From Nonomuraea turcica (GTDB lineage: Bacteria; Actinomycetota; Actinomycetes; Streptosporangiales; Streptosporangiaceae), in NCBI RefSeq assembly GCF_030718205.1, contig NZ_JAUZQF010000011.1:1-64000 (forward strand): DNA of 64,000 nt, given 5' to 3'. The position numbers and the translations under genes are program-made. The notes under the pieces are model-generated. The model was not told the origin of the DNA, searched no databases, and saw only the letters and a program-made list of their open reading frames with translations. Positions 18,627 through 28,007 of the stretch are shown in pieces; the stretch's first letter is position 1; each line of letters opens with the position of its first letter.

Positions 18627-21600
18627 GTGTTCAGTCGTGTCGCCATCGTCAACCGTGGTGAGGCCGCCATGCGGCTCATCCATGCCGTACGGGACCTCGC
18701 CGCGGAGACCGGGACACGAATCGAGACCGTCGCCCTGCACACCGACGTCGACCGCACGGCGACCTTCGTCCGGGAAGCGGACCTGTCCTACGATCTCGGT
18801 CCCGCCTCCGCGCGCCCCTACCTCGACCTGAAGGTGCTGGAGCGCGCCCTTGTGGAGACCGGGGCCGACGCCGCGTGGGTCGGCTGGGGCTTCGTCGCGG
18901 AGGACCCGGCGTTCGCGGAGCTGTGCGAGAAGATCGGGGTCACCTTCGTCGGACCGAGCCCGGAGGCCATGCGCAAGCTCGGCGACAAGATCGGCGCGAA
19001 GCTGATCGCCGAGGAGGTCGGCGTGCCGGTCGCGCCGTGGAGCCGCGGGGCGGTCGAGACCCTGGACGCCGCCCTGGCGGCGGCGGCCGAGATCGGCTAC
19101 CCGCTGATGCTGAAGGCGACGGCGGGCGGCGGCGGGCGCGGCATCCGGGTGATCACGAACGACGCCGAGCTCGCCGACGCCTACGAGCGCACCAGCCAGG
19201 AGGCCGCACGGGCGTTCGGCAGCGGCATCGTGTTCCTGGAGCGCCTGGTCACCGGCGCGCGGCACGTCGAGGTCCAGGTGATCGCCGACGGCGAGGGCAC
19301 CGCGTGGGCACTCGGCGTCCGCGACTGCTCGGTGCAGCGGCGCAACCAGAAGGTCATCGAGGAGTCGGCGTCGCCAGTGCTCAGCCCCGTGCAGACGGCC
19401 GAGCTCAAGGCGTCGGCCGAACGACTGGCCGTCGCCGTCGGTTACCGCGGCGCGGCGACCGTCGAGTTCCTCTACCACCCCGACGACAAGCTGTTCGCGT
19501 TCCTCGAGGTCAACACCCGCCTGCAGGTCGAGCATCCGATCACCGAGATCACCACCGGGTTCGACCTGGTCAAGGCGCAACTGCGGGTGGCCTCCGGCAG
19601 CAGGCTCGAAGGGGAGCCGCCGGTGGAGCGCGGGCACGCCATCGAGGCCCGGCTCAACGCCGAAGACCCCGACCGCGACTTCGCGCCCTCCCCGGGCCGC
19701 ATCGCGCGGCTGGACCTGCCCGCCGGGCCGGGCATCCGCGTGGACACCGGCGTCAGCGAGGGCGACACCATCCCCGCCGACTTCGATTCGATGATCGCGA
19801 AGATCATCGCCTATGGCCGCGACCGCGACGAGGCTCTCGGCCGGCTGCGCCGGGCGATGGCGCAGACCACAGTGATCATCGAAGGCGGCGCGACGAACAA
19901 GAGCTTCGTGCTCGACCTGCTCGACCAGCCCGAGGTGATCGACGCCAGCGCGGACACCGGCTGGATCGACCGCGTCCGCGGCCAGGGCAGGCTCGTCTCG
20001 CACCGGCACTCCGCCGTCGCGCTGGCGGCCGCCGCCATCGAGGCGTACGAGGAGGAAGAACGCGTCGAGCGGCAGCGGCTGCTGTCCACGGCGTTCGGCG
20101 GACGCCCGCAGGTGCAGCACAAGAGCGGCCGGCCGCTGGACCTGAAGCTGCGGGGCGCCGGCTACCGCGTGCGCGTCGCCCGGGTCGGCGCGCACCGCTT
20201 CCGCGTCGGCATCGAAGCGGGCGGCGACGTCCGCACTGCCGACGTCGAGCTCGACCGCTTCGACCGGCACACCGGGCAGATCAGCGTCAACGGCACCCGC
20301 TACCGCCTGCTCACCGGCACGCACGGGCCGATCCACCTGGTCGAGGTGGACGGCGTGACGCACCGGGTCAGCCGCGACGAGGGCGGCGTCGTCCGCTCGC
20401 CCGCGCCCGCGCTGGTCGTCGCCATGCCGCTCGCGGTGGGCGCCGAGGTCGAGGCGGGCGCACCGGTGCTGGTGCTGGAGAGCATGAAGATGGAGACGGT
20501 GCTGCGGGCGCCGTTCAGGGCACGGCTGAAGGAATGTGCCGTGTCCGTGGGCACCCAGGTGGAGACCGGCGCACCGCTGCTGCGGCTGGAGCCGCTCGCC
20601 GACGACGCCGAAGCCGAGGACACCACGACCGCCGGGTCCGTCGAGCTCGACCTGCCCGCCGCGCCCGGCAGGATCTCGGCGCGCGAGCGCACCACGCGCG
20701 GCCACGAGGACCTGCGCAGCCTGCTGCTGGGCTTCGACGTCGACCCGCACGACGACCGCCGGGTGCTCGACGACTACCTCGCCGCGCGCAAGGAGGCCGG
20801 CAAGGACGGTCACCGGCCGCTGGCCGAGGAGCTCGCACTCATCGACGCGTTCGCCGACCTGGCCGAGCTGAGCCGCAACCGACCGGCGGGCGAGGACGGC
20901 GGCGGTGACGAGCACGTCCACAGCGCCCGCGAATACTTCCACACCTACCTGCAGAGCCTCGACGTCGAGCGGGCCGGGCTGCCGGAGTCGTTCCAGGCCA
21001 AGCTCGCCAAGGCGCTCGGCCACTACGGCGTCACCGAGCTGGAGCGCTCCCCCGAGCTCGAGGCCGCGGTGTTCCGGATCTTCCTCGCCCAGCAACGCGC
21101 GTCCGCCGACGCCGCGGTCGTCGCGACGTTGCTGCGCGCATGGCTGCGCGAGCCGCCGCCGGACGAGACGCTGCGCGAGCCCGCCGGCCTGGCGCTGGAG
21201 CGGCTGCTGTCCGCGACGCAGGTCCGTTTCCCCGTGGTCTCCGACCTCGCGCGCGGCGTGGTGTACGCCTGGTTCGCGCAGCCGCTGCTGCGCCGCAACC
21301 GCGCCCGCGTCTACGCCCGCGTCCGCAAGCACCTGCGCCACCTGGACGCGCACCCGGACGCGCCGGACCGCGCCGAGCGCATCGCCGAGATGGTACGCAC
21401 CACCGAGCCGCTGGTGCGGCTGCTCGGCCAGCGGCTCACCCGCGACGACCTGGACAACGCGGTCATGCTGGAGGTGCTGACCCGGCGCTACTACGGCAAC
21501 AAGGGTCTCACCGCCGTCCGCACCAGCGAGGTCGCGGGCTGCAGGTTCGTCATCGCCGAGCGCGCGGGCTCCTGCGTGGTCTCCTCCGCGGTGAGCTTCG

Positions 21601-24095
21601 AAGCACTCGGCGGCGCGCTGCGCGGGCTCGCGGGCCTGGCCGACGGCGAGGACGCCATCGACGCCGACATCTATCTCGCCTGGGAGCACCAGCCTGAGGA
21701 CTCCGACGCGATGGCGGCCGCGCTGCACGAGGTCATCAGCGCGCACCCGCTGCCGCCCCAGATCCGCAGGCTCACCGCCACCATCGCGGGCAGCGGCGGC
21801 GCGGTCATGCACCACCACTTCACCTTCCGCCCGTCGGCCACCGGGATGACCGAGGAGCGGCTGATCCGCGGCCTACACCCGTACATCGCGCAGCGGATGC
21901 AGCTGGAGCGGCTCAACAAGTTCGACCTCACCCGGCTGCCGTCGTCGGACGAGGAGGTCTACCTCTTCCAGTGCGTGGCGCGGGACAACCCGTCCGACGA
22001 CCGCCTCGTCGCGTTCGCGCAGTTGCGCGACCTGACCGAGCTGCGCGAGCACGACGGCAGGCTGGTCGCCCTGCCGGCGGCCGAGGACACCATCGCCACC
22101 TGCCTCGACTCGATCCGCCGCGCGCAGTCGCGGCGGCCGACGAACAAACGCTTCAACACCAACCGGATCGTGGTCTACGTCTGGCCGCCGAGCGACCTCA
22201 CCCGCGCGGAGATGGAGATGATCGCCAGGCGCGTGCGGCCGACGACCGCGGGCGCCGGGCTGGAGGAGATCCTGTTCATCGCGCGGCAGCGCGACAGGAC
22301 GACCGGCGAGCTCACCAAGATCGCGGTGCGGATCGCCTTCGACGCCACCGGCGGAGCCGAGCTGACCATCGGCGAGCCGTCGGACGAGCCGGTCGAGCCG
22401 CTCGACGACTACCGGCAGAAGGTGCTGCGCGCGAGCAGCCGCAACACGGTCTACCCCTACGAGCTGACCAGCCTGCTCGGCTACTTCGTCGAGCACGACC
22501 TCGACGACGACCACGTGCTGGTGCCGGTCGACCGGCCGAAGGGGCACAACACCGCGGCGCTCGTCGCGGGCGTGGTCACCACTCGGACCCGGCGGCACCC
22601 GCAGGGCCTCACCAGGGTCGTGCTGCTCGGCGACCCGACGAAGTCGCTCGGCGCGCTATCGGAGCCCGAATGCCGTCGCGTGATCGCCGCGCTGGACCTG
22701 GCCGAGCGTATGCAAGTGCCGCTGGAGTGGTACGCGCTGTCCGCCGGCGCACGGATCTCCATGACGTCGGGCACCGAGAACATGGACTGGGTGGCCGCTG
22801 CGCTCAAGCGGATCGTCGAGTTCACCCAGGACGGCGGCGAGATCAACATCGTGGTCGCGGGCATCAACGTCGGCGCGCAGCCTTACTGGAACGCCGAGGC
22901 GACGATGCTCATGCACACCAAGGGCATCCTGGTGATGACGCCCGACTCGGCGATGGTGCTCACCGGCAAGCAGTCGCTCGACTTCTCCGGCGGCGTGTCG
23001 GCCGAGGACAACTTCGGCATCGGCGGCTACGACCGGGTGATGGGCCCGAACGGCCAGGCACAATACTGGGCGCCGAACCTGACCGCCGCGCGCGACCTGC
23101 TGATGTCGTACTACGACCACACGTACGTCGCACCGGGCGAAGAAGGGCCGCGGCGGGCGACGACGACCGACCCCGTCGACCGCGACATCTCCGACTTCCC
23201 GCATGCGATGGCGGACAGCGACTTCACCACCGTCGGCGAGATCTTCTCCGCGACGGCCAACCCGGACCGCAAGAAGCCGTTCGACATCCGGACCGTGATG
23301 CGGGCGCTCTCCGACCAGGACCATCCGGTGCTGGAACGCTGGAGGGGCATGGCCGACGCGGAGACCGCAGTGGTGCAGGACGTGCATCTCGGCGGGATGC
23401 CGGTGTGCCTGCTCGGCATCGAGTCACGGGCGGTGCCGCGGCGCGGCTTCCCGCCCACCGACGGCCCGGACACCTACACCGCGGGCACGTTCTTCCCGCG
23501 CTCGTCGAAGAAGGCCGCGCGGGCGATCAACGCGGCCAGCGGCAACCGGCCGCTGGTGGTGCTGGCGAACCTTTCCGGCTTCGACGGCTCGCCGGAGTCG
23601 ATGCGGAAGCTGCAGCTGGAGTACGGCGCCGAGATCGGCCGCGCGATCGTGAACTTCCGCGGGCCCATCGTGTTCTGCGTCATCTCGCGCTACCACGGCG
23701 GAGCGTTCGTGGTGTTCTCGAAGGCGCTCAACCCGAACATGACCGTGCTCGCGCTGGAAGGCTCGTTCGCGTCGGTGCTCGGCGGCGCCCCGGCCGCCGC
23801 GGTGGTGTTCGCCGGCGACGTCAACGCCCGCACCGCGGCCGACTCGCGGGTGGTGGACATGGAGGCCCGCGTCGCGGCCGCCTCCGGCGCCGACCGCGCC
23901 GCGTTGACCGCGGAGCTCGACGAGCTTCGCTCGTCGGTCCGCGCGGAGAAGCTCGGTGAGGTGGCGATGGAGTTCGATCGCGTGCACAACATCCAGCGCG
24001 CGGTCGAGGTCGGCTCCGTGGACGCCGTCATCCGGGCCGCCGAACTGCGCCCACGCATCATCGAGGCCATCGAGGGCCGCCTGCGCCGACCGTGA
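18627..24095 (+). CDS. Single-chain multidomain acyl-CoA (acetyl-CoA) carboxylase
   Basis: A 1822-residue biotin enzyme that carboxylates an acyl-CoA, most likely acetyl-CoA to malonyl-CoA. Order of domains: biotin carboxylase (about 1-450, ATP-grasp loop KATAGGGGRGIR near 164); biotin carrier with the biotinyl lysine K621 in ESMKMETV; a long central region (about 690-1180) that contains QRMQLERLNKFDLTRLPS and NRIVVYVWPP, like the central domain of eukaryotic acetyl-CoA carboxylases; then N- and C-lobes of carboxyltransferase (about 1230-1815, with SGTENMDW and RYHGGAFVV). Typical actinobacteria use separate AccA, AccB/D and AccE chains; single-chain enzymes are known in a few, such as Saccharopolyspora. 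GTG start with AGGAGG ten bases upstream. The reading frame is undamaged. Confidence 0.93.
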   Translation: MFSRVAIVNRGEAAMRLIHAVRDLAAETGTRIETVALHTDVDRTATFVREADLSYDLGPASARPYLDLKVLERALVETGADAAWVGWGFVAEDPAFAELCEKIGVTFVGPSPEAMRKLGDKIGAKLIAEEVGVPVAPWSRGAVETLDAALAAAAEIGYPLMLKATAGGGGRGIRVITNDAELADAYERTSQEAARAFGSGIVFLERLVTGARHVEVQVIADGEGTAWALGVRDCSVQRRNQKVIEESASPVLSPVQTAELKASAERLAVAVGYRGAATVEFLYHPDDKLFAFLEVNTRLQVEHPITEITTGFDLVKAQLRVASGSRLEGEPPVERGHAIEARLNAEDPDRDFAPSPGRIARLDLPAGPGIRVDTGVSEGDTIPADFDSMIAKIIAYGRDRDEALGRLRRAMAQTTVIIEGGATNKSFVLDLLDQPEVIDASADTGWIDRVRGQGRLVSHRHSAVALAAAAIEAYEEEERVERQRLLSTAFGGRPQVQHKSGRPLDLKLRGAGYRVRVARVGAHRFRVGIEAGGDVRTADVELDRFDRHTGQISVNGTRYRLLTGTHGPIHLVEVDGVTHRVSRDEGGVVRSPAPALVVAMPLAVGAEVEAGAPVLVLESMKMETVLRAPFRARLKECAVSVGTQVETGAPLLRLEPLADDAEAEDTTTAGSVELDLPAAPGRISARERTTRGHEDLRSLLLGFDVDPHDDRRVLDDYLAARKEAGKDGHRPLAEELALIDAFADLAELSRNRPAGEDGGGDEHVHSAREYFHTYLQSLDVERAGLPESFQAKLAKALGHYGVTELERSPELEAAVFRIFLAQQRASADAAVVATLLRAWLREPPPDETLREPAGLALERLLSATQVRFPVVSDLARGVVYAWFAQPLLRRNRARVYARVRKHLRHLDAHPDAPDRAERIAEMVRTTEPLVRLLGQRLTRDDLDNAVMLEVLTRRYYGNKGLTAVRTSEVAGCRFVIAERAGSCVVSSAVSFEALGGALRGLAGLADGEDAIDADIYLAWEHQPEDSDAMAAALHEVISAHPLPPQIRRLTATIAGSGGAVMHHHFTFRPSATGMTEERLIRGLHPYIAQRMQLERLNKFDLTRLPSSDEEVYLFQCVARDNPSDDRLVAFAQLRDLTELREHDGRLVALPAAEDTIATCLDSIRRAQSRRPTNKRFNTNRIVVYVWPPSDLTRAEMEMIARRVRPTTAGAGLEEILFIARQRDRTTGELTKIAVRIAFDATGGAELTIGEPSDEPVEPLDDYRQKVLRASSRNTVYPYELTSLLGYFVEHDLDDDHVLVPVDRPKGHNTAALVAGVVTTRTRRHPQGLTRVVLLGDPTKSLGALSEPECRRVIAALDLAERMQVPLEWYALSAGARISMTSGTENMDWVAAALKRIVEFTQDGGEINIVVAGINVGAQPYWNAEATMLMHTKGILVMTPDSAMVLTGKQSLDFSGGVSAEDNFGIGGYDRVMGPNGQAQYWAPNLTAARDLLMSYYDHTYVAPGEEGPRRATTTDPVDRDISDFPHAMADSDFTTVGEIFSATANPDRKKPFDIRTVMRALSDQDHPVLERWRGMADAETAVVQDVHLGGMPVCLLGIESRAVPRRGFPPTDGPDTYTAGTFFPRSSKKAARAINAASGNRPLVVLANLSGFDGSPESMRKLQLEYGAEIGRAIVNFRGPIVFCVISRYHGGAFVVFSKALNPNMTVLALEGSFASVLGGAPAAAVVFAGDVNARTAADSRVVDMEARVAAASGADRAALTAELDELRSSVRAEKLGEVAMEFDRVHNIQRAVEVGSVDAVIRAAELRPRIIEAIEGRLRRP

Positions 24096-24150
24096 CGCGC
24101 GAGTGGCGGACGGCCGCACGGAACGCAGCGCAGGCCCCGGATTGCGAGGC

Positions 24151-24210
24151 GGAAATGTCGGTGTCGGCCGCAGTCCAGGGGACGGTTTGCCGGACCTGGA
24201 AATGTCGGTG
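24151..24210. repeat. Direct repeat upstream of ligA
   Basis: GGAAATGTCGGTG occurs at 24151-24163 and 24198-24210, 47 bases apart, in the 135-base gap before ligA; the second copy ends 20 bases before the ATG. The position suggests a regulatory element, but none is known to me. Confidence 0.55.
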
Positions 24211-24230
24211 GCTCCCGGCATGATGGGGTC

Positions 24231-26294
24231 ATGACCGAGACGCCGCCCATCACCGTCCTGGCCGACGACACGGCCTACGCCGAGGCCGTGCAGCTGGCCG
24301 TGGACTCCGCCGCGGCCTACTACGGCGACGGCACCTCCACGCTCGACGACGACGCCTACGACCGGCTGGTCCGCGGCATCCAGGCCTACGAGGAGGAGCA
24401 CCCCGAGTCGGTCCTGCCGTCCTCGCCCACGGGGAAGGTGGCCGGCGGAGCCGTCGTGGGCGACGTGCCGCACACGGTGCCGATGCTCAGCCTGGACAAC
24501 GTGTTCAGCGCCGAGAAGCTGGCGGACTGGGCGGCCGCGCTCGAGCGCAGGCTCGGCCGGGCGGTCACGGTGTGGAGTGTGGAGCCCAAGCTGGACGGGC
24601 TGGCGATCTCGGCCCGTTACCGCAACGGCCGGCTGGCCCAGCTGGTCACGCGTGGCGACGGCAGCGCGGGCGAGGACGTCTCGCACGCCATCGGCACCAT
24701 CGTCGGCCTGCCGGACCGGCTGGCCGACGCGGTCACGGTGGAGCTGCGCGGCGAGGTCATGATGACCGCCTCGCAGTTCGAGGACGCCTGCGCCAAGCGG
24801 CAGGCGCACGACGGCACCACGTTCGCCAACCCGCGCAGCGCGGCCGCGGGCACGCTGCGCACGCGGGAGCGGCCCTACGTGTGCGAGCTGACGTTCTTCG
24901 GCTACGGAGTCGTGCCGCCGCCGGACGACCACTCCGACCTGGCCGTGGGCCTGCGCGAGTGGCCGCACAGCCAGATCATGGACTGGGTCGCCGGTCAGGG
25001 CGTGCAGACCACGGCCGCCACGCCCGTTGCGGGGATCGTGGCCGAGACGCTGGAGCGGGTGCAGGAGCGCATCGGGGAGATCGCCGCCGCCCGCCCCGAG
25101 CTGCCGTTCGGCATCGACGGCATCGTCATCAAGTGCGATCTGGCGACCGACCAGGCGGAGGCCGGGTTCAGCTCGCGGGCGCCGCGCTGGGCGATCGCCT
25201 ACAAGCTGCCCGCCACCGAGAAGATCACCAAGCTGCTCGGCGTGGAGTGGAACACCGGCCGCACCGGCGTCATCGCCCCGCGCGCCGTGCTGAAGCCGGT
25301 CGAGCTGGACGGCAGCATCGTCACCTACGCCACCTTGCACAACGTCGCCGACATCACCCGCCGCGGCCTGATGCTCGGCGACAGCGTGACCGTCTACAAG
25401 GCGGGCGACGTGATCCCCCGCGTCGAGGCGCCGGTCGTGCACCTGCGCACCGGCGACGAGCAGCCGATTCCGATCCCCCAGGCCTGCCCGTCCTGCGGGG
25501 ACGCGATCGACAGCTCGCAGGAGCGCTGGCGGTGCGTGCGCGGCCGCGCCTGCCGCGCGATCGCGTCCATCATCTACGCGGTCGGCCGCGACCAGCTCGA
25601 CATCGAAGGGCTGGCGGACAACCGCATCCAGCAGTTCCTCGACGCCGGGCTGATCGCCGACTTCGCCGACTTGTTCTCCCTGACCCGCGAGCAACTGCTC
25701 GATCTGGAGCGCATGGGTGAGACCAGCACGGACAACCTGCTGGCGGCCATCGAGCAGGCCAAGACCCGGCCGCTCAGCAGGGTGTTCGCGGCACTGGGCG
25801 TGCGCGGCACCGGCCGGTCCATGAGCCGGCGCATCGCCCGCCACTTCGCCACCATGGACGCCATCCGCGCGGCCGACGCGGAGGCGATCCAGCAGGTGGA
25901 GGGCATCGGCCCGGAGAAGGCGCCGGTGGTGGTGGCCGAGCTGATCGAGCTCGCCCCCCTCATCGACAAGCTCGCCAAGGCGGGGGTCAACATGACCGAA
26001 CCAGGCGCCACGCCGCCCGCCGAAGGCGACCCGGCCCCGAGCGGGCTGCCGCTGGCCTCGATGTCGGTGGTGGTCACCGGCGCGATGACCGGACCGCTGG
26101 CGTCGCTGTCCCGCAACGAGGTCAACGAGCTGATCGAACGAGCGGGCGGCAAGGCGTCCTCCAGCGTGTCGGCCAAGACGTCAATGCTGGTGGCCGGAGA
26201 AAAGGCCGGCTCGAAGCGAGCCAAGGCGGAGACGCTGGGGGTCCGGATCGTCAGCCCAGAGGAGTTCGCCGCCGAGGTCAGCGCATTCCTCTGA
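24231..26294 (+). CDS. ligA: NAD-dependent DNA ligase
   Basis: A 687-residue LigA that seals nicks using NAD+. The N-terminal Ia domain (AAAYYGDGTSTLDDDAYDRL) binds nicotinamide. The adenylated lysine is K120 in EPKLDGLA. Nucleotidyltransferase motifs GFGIDG-like FGIDGIVIK and WAIAYKLP follow, then the OB fold, a four-Cys zinc finger (CPSC ... RCVRGRAC), helix-hairpin-helix repeats (IQQVEGIGPEKA) and a C-terminal BRCT domain (MSVVVTGAMTGPL). All parts are present. The zinc finger and HhH segments read rather differently from the usual actinobacterial LigA, so this may be a second ligase. Confidence 0.93.
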   Translation: MTETPPITVLADDTAYAEAVQLAVDSAAAYYGDGTSTLDDDAYDRLVRGIQAYEEEHPESVLPSSPTGKVAGGAVVGDVPHTVPMLSLDNVFSAEKLADWAAALERRLGRAVTVWSVEPKLDGLAISARYRNGRLAQLVTRGDGSAGEDVSHAIGTIVGLPDRLADAVTVELRGEVMMTASQFEDACAKRQAHDGTTFANPRSAAAGTLRTRERPYVCELTFFGYGVVPPPDDHSDLAVGLREWPHSQIMDWVAGQGVQTTAATPVAGIVAETLERVQERIGEIAAARPELPFGIDGIVIKCDLATDQAEAGFSSRAPRWAIAYKLPATEKITKLLGVEWNTGRTGVIAPRAVLKPVELDGSIVTYATLHNVADITRRGLMLGDSVTVYKAGDVIPRVEAPVVHLRTGDEQPIPIPQACPSCGDAIDSSQERWRCVRGRACRAIASIIYAVGRDQLDIEGLADNRIQQFLDAGLIADFADLFSLTREQLLDLERMGETSTDNLLAAIEQAKTRPLSRVFAALGVRGTGRSMSRRIARHFATMDAIRAADAEAIQQVEGIGPEKAPVVVAELIELAPLIDKLAKAGVNMTEPGATPPAEGDPAPSGLPLASMSVVVTGAMTGPLASLSRNEVNELIERAGGKASSSVSAKTSMLVAGEKAGSKRAKAETLGVRIVSPEEFAAEVSAFL

Positions 26295-26383
26295 CGGGAG
26301 CGTCGACACGATCGTCGCTCGCTGCGTTCAAGTGCATGGCCGTCGCCGGTTGACTGCTGGCGGGCAGTCGTGCTGTCAGGGGC

Positions 26384-26779
26384 TCACATTTCCTCCCCGG
26401 AGGAGCTCATGACGGGACGGACTTCCACGGCCGCGAAACGAGCGTCGGGGAACCGCGCCGCGATCTCTATCGCCCGTTCCGTGCTCTCGCAGTCGACGAC
26501 GACGTAGCCGGCAAGGTGCTCTCCTGCCGCGGCGAACGGGCCGTCCGTGGCCACGGGCGCGCCGCCGCGTACCCGGATGGTCTTGCTCGTCACCGGGTCG
26601 GCCAGGGCTTCGCCGCCGATCAGCTCGCCGGACTCGACGATCTCCTGGATCAGGGCCTCGACCTGCGCGGCCAGTTCGGCGCGCCCTTCCTCCCGCAGGG
26701 CGAGCGCCTCAGGGGTACGCAGGAAGGCGGGGCGGCCCCAGGTCTGGGCGACGGTGTAGATCATCAGCAGGTAACGCAC
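26384..26779 (-). CDS. YciI family (DGPF-domain) protein
   Basis: A 131-residue YCII/DGPF-domain protein. Key features are the strand MRYLLMIYT, the motif APVATDGPFAAAGEHLAGY with the family DGPF, and the closing VEVRPVM. Members are often encoded beside ECF sigma factors in actinomycetes, but no sigma factor is present here. Its biochemical role is unknown. It follows the DUF5937/ArsR-type gene on the same strand (gap 79 bases). Confidence 0.87.
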   Translation of the reverse strand: MRYLLMIYTVAQTWGRPAFLRTPEALALREEGRAELAAQVEALIQEIVESGELIGGEALADPVTSKTIRVRGGAPVATDGPFAAAGEHLAGYVVVDCESTERAIEIAARFPDARFAAVEVRPVMSSSGEEM

Positions 26780-26858
26780 GTGGGTTCCTTCACGTTCGTA
26801 GTGCCTTTGACCAGTGGTCGGAGCCCGCGGCCGGGAGTCGACATCGACCCGCCGGAAA

Positions 26859-27896
26859 TCACGAACGCGGGCGCCGCCCTCCGAAACGCTGGTGAACCTG
26901 GGAGCCGCCCATCAGCAAGGCCCGGCCCAGCGGCGTGGCGGTGTGGATCACGTTGGGGCCCATTCGCCGGCTGACGATCAGCCCGGCCTCCCGCAGCACC
27001 TGCGTGTGCTGGCTGGCCGCGGAGGCGGAGATCTCGTGGAGCCGCGCCAGCTCACCGGTCGTCGCCCCGTTCACGGTGGCACGCAGGATCCCGGCCCGAG
27101 TGGAGCCGAGCAACCGCCCGACGGGGGTGCCCGGGTCGTCGGAGGGATCCTTCGGCACGCCCAGCAGGTGATCCCGCTGGATCGGGTAGACCAGGACCTG
27201 CGGCAGTTCGGGGTCCGCCAGGGGCACGGGCGCGCCCCAGCAGAAGTACGACGGGATCAGCACCAGCCCTCGCCCCTCGAGATGCACGTCCCGGTCCACC
27301 GGGTGATCCACCACCGTCAGCACGGGCGACTCCCATCGCATGGCCGGCCGGAAGGTCTCCAGCATGGCCCCGACCCCGCCGTCCAGGTAGGCGCGCCCGC
27401 GCATGGCCCGATCGGCGTCCACCATGCCCTGAATGTTCGACCAGTGCGGGCGGAGAGCGGCCTCGAAGTACGCATACAGGCCGTGCCGCAGCTCGTGGAA
27501 GGCGTCCTTGCGCCCGTCGGCCAGCCCCCAGGCCCATGACGGCGTCCTCGCCAGGCCCGCCAGCTTGTCGAGTTCCTGCCGGAGGAACGGCCGCGGCGTG
27601 CTCAGCACGGCGTCCACTCCGGCGTCCAGTCCGAGAGCCGCGTCAGCGGGAGTGAGGAAGTCGGGCATGTAGAGGGAGGTGCCTTGGTAGAGCGGCGCGA
27701 GGACGCGGCGCGCCGTGGCCAGGGCGTCCGCCTTGGCGAGGTTGTGCCGGGCCTGGTCCCGCCACGCGCCGAACACCGTCCTGCCCTTGCGCCCCGCCAA
27801 CCGGCAGATGCTCAGCGCGACCTCCCACAGCGGGTCGGCCGCCGGGACGATTCGAGTCCGAACGAGATCATCGCTCGTGAAGTGAATCCGCAACAT
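26859..27896 (-). CDS. DUF5937/ArsR-type transcriptional regulator (second copy)
   Basis: A 345-residue paralogue of the regulator at 6322-7308. It has the DUF5937-like N-terminal region (about 1-250, with VLIPSYFCW) and a winged helix near 270-335 (STRAGILRATVNGATTGEL ... SASAASQHTQVLREAGLI). Divergent from the SARP regulator gene, 111 bases between starts, suggesting mutual control. YciI lies downstream on the same strand and may be co-transcribed. Confidence 0.82.
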   Translation of the reverse strand: MLRIHFTSDDLVRTRIVPAADPLWEVALSICRLAGRKGRTVFGAWRDQARHNLAKADALATARRVLAPLYQGTSLYMPDFLTPADAALGLDAGVDAVLSTPRPFLRQELDKLAGLARTPSWAWGLADGRKDAFHELRHGLYAYFEAALRPHWSNIQGMVDADRAMRGRAYLDGGVGAMLETFRPAMRWESPVLTVVDHPVDRDVHLEGRGLVLIPSYFCWGAPVPLADPELPQVLVYPIQRDHLLGVPKDPSDDPGTPVGRLLGSTRAGILRATVNGATTGELARLHEISASAASQHTQVLREAGLIVSRRMGPNVIHTATPLGRALLMGGSQVHQRFGGRRPRS

Positions 27897-28007
27897 CTCT
27901 GTCGCCTCATGCTGGGCTTTTAAGCTGTGGTCTCAGAGAGTAGACGCGCTGTCACGGACGCGACACGATTATCAGCAAAGTGTTGGGAAGGCGTGAGGGG
28001 CGACCAG

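Noticed and set aside
18567..21818. 1083-codon minus-strand frame opposite the carboxylase
   Set aside because: Composition (runs of His, Arg, Val, Asp) is that of an antisense shadow in GC-rich coding DNA; no motif, and the plus strand holds a verified enzyme.
23424..25844. 806-codon minus-strand frame opposite the carboxylase end and ligA
   Set aside because: Antisense shadow; it spans two recognised plus-strand genes.
27840..27870. T-arm-like GATTCGAGTCC in the plus strand
   Set aside because: It is inside the coding region of the DUF5937/ArsR-type gene and no cloverleaf can be drawn around it.
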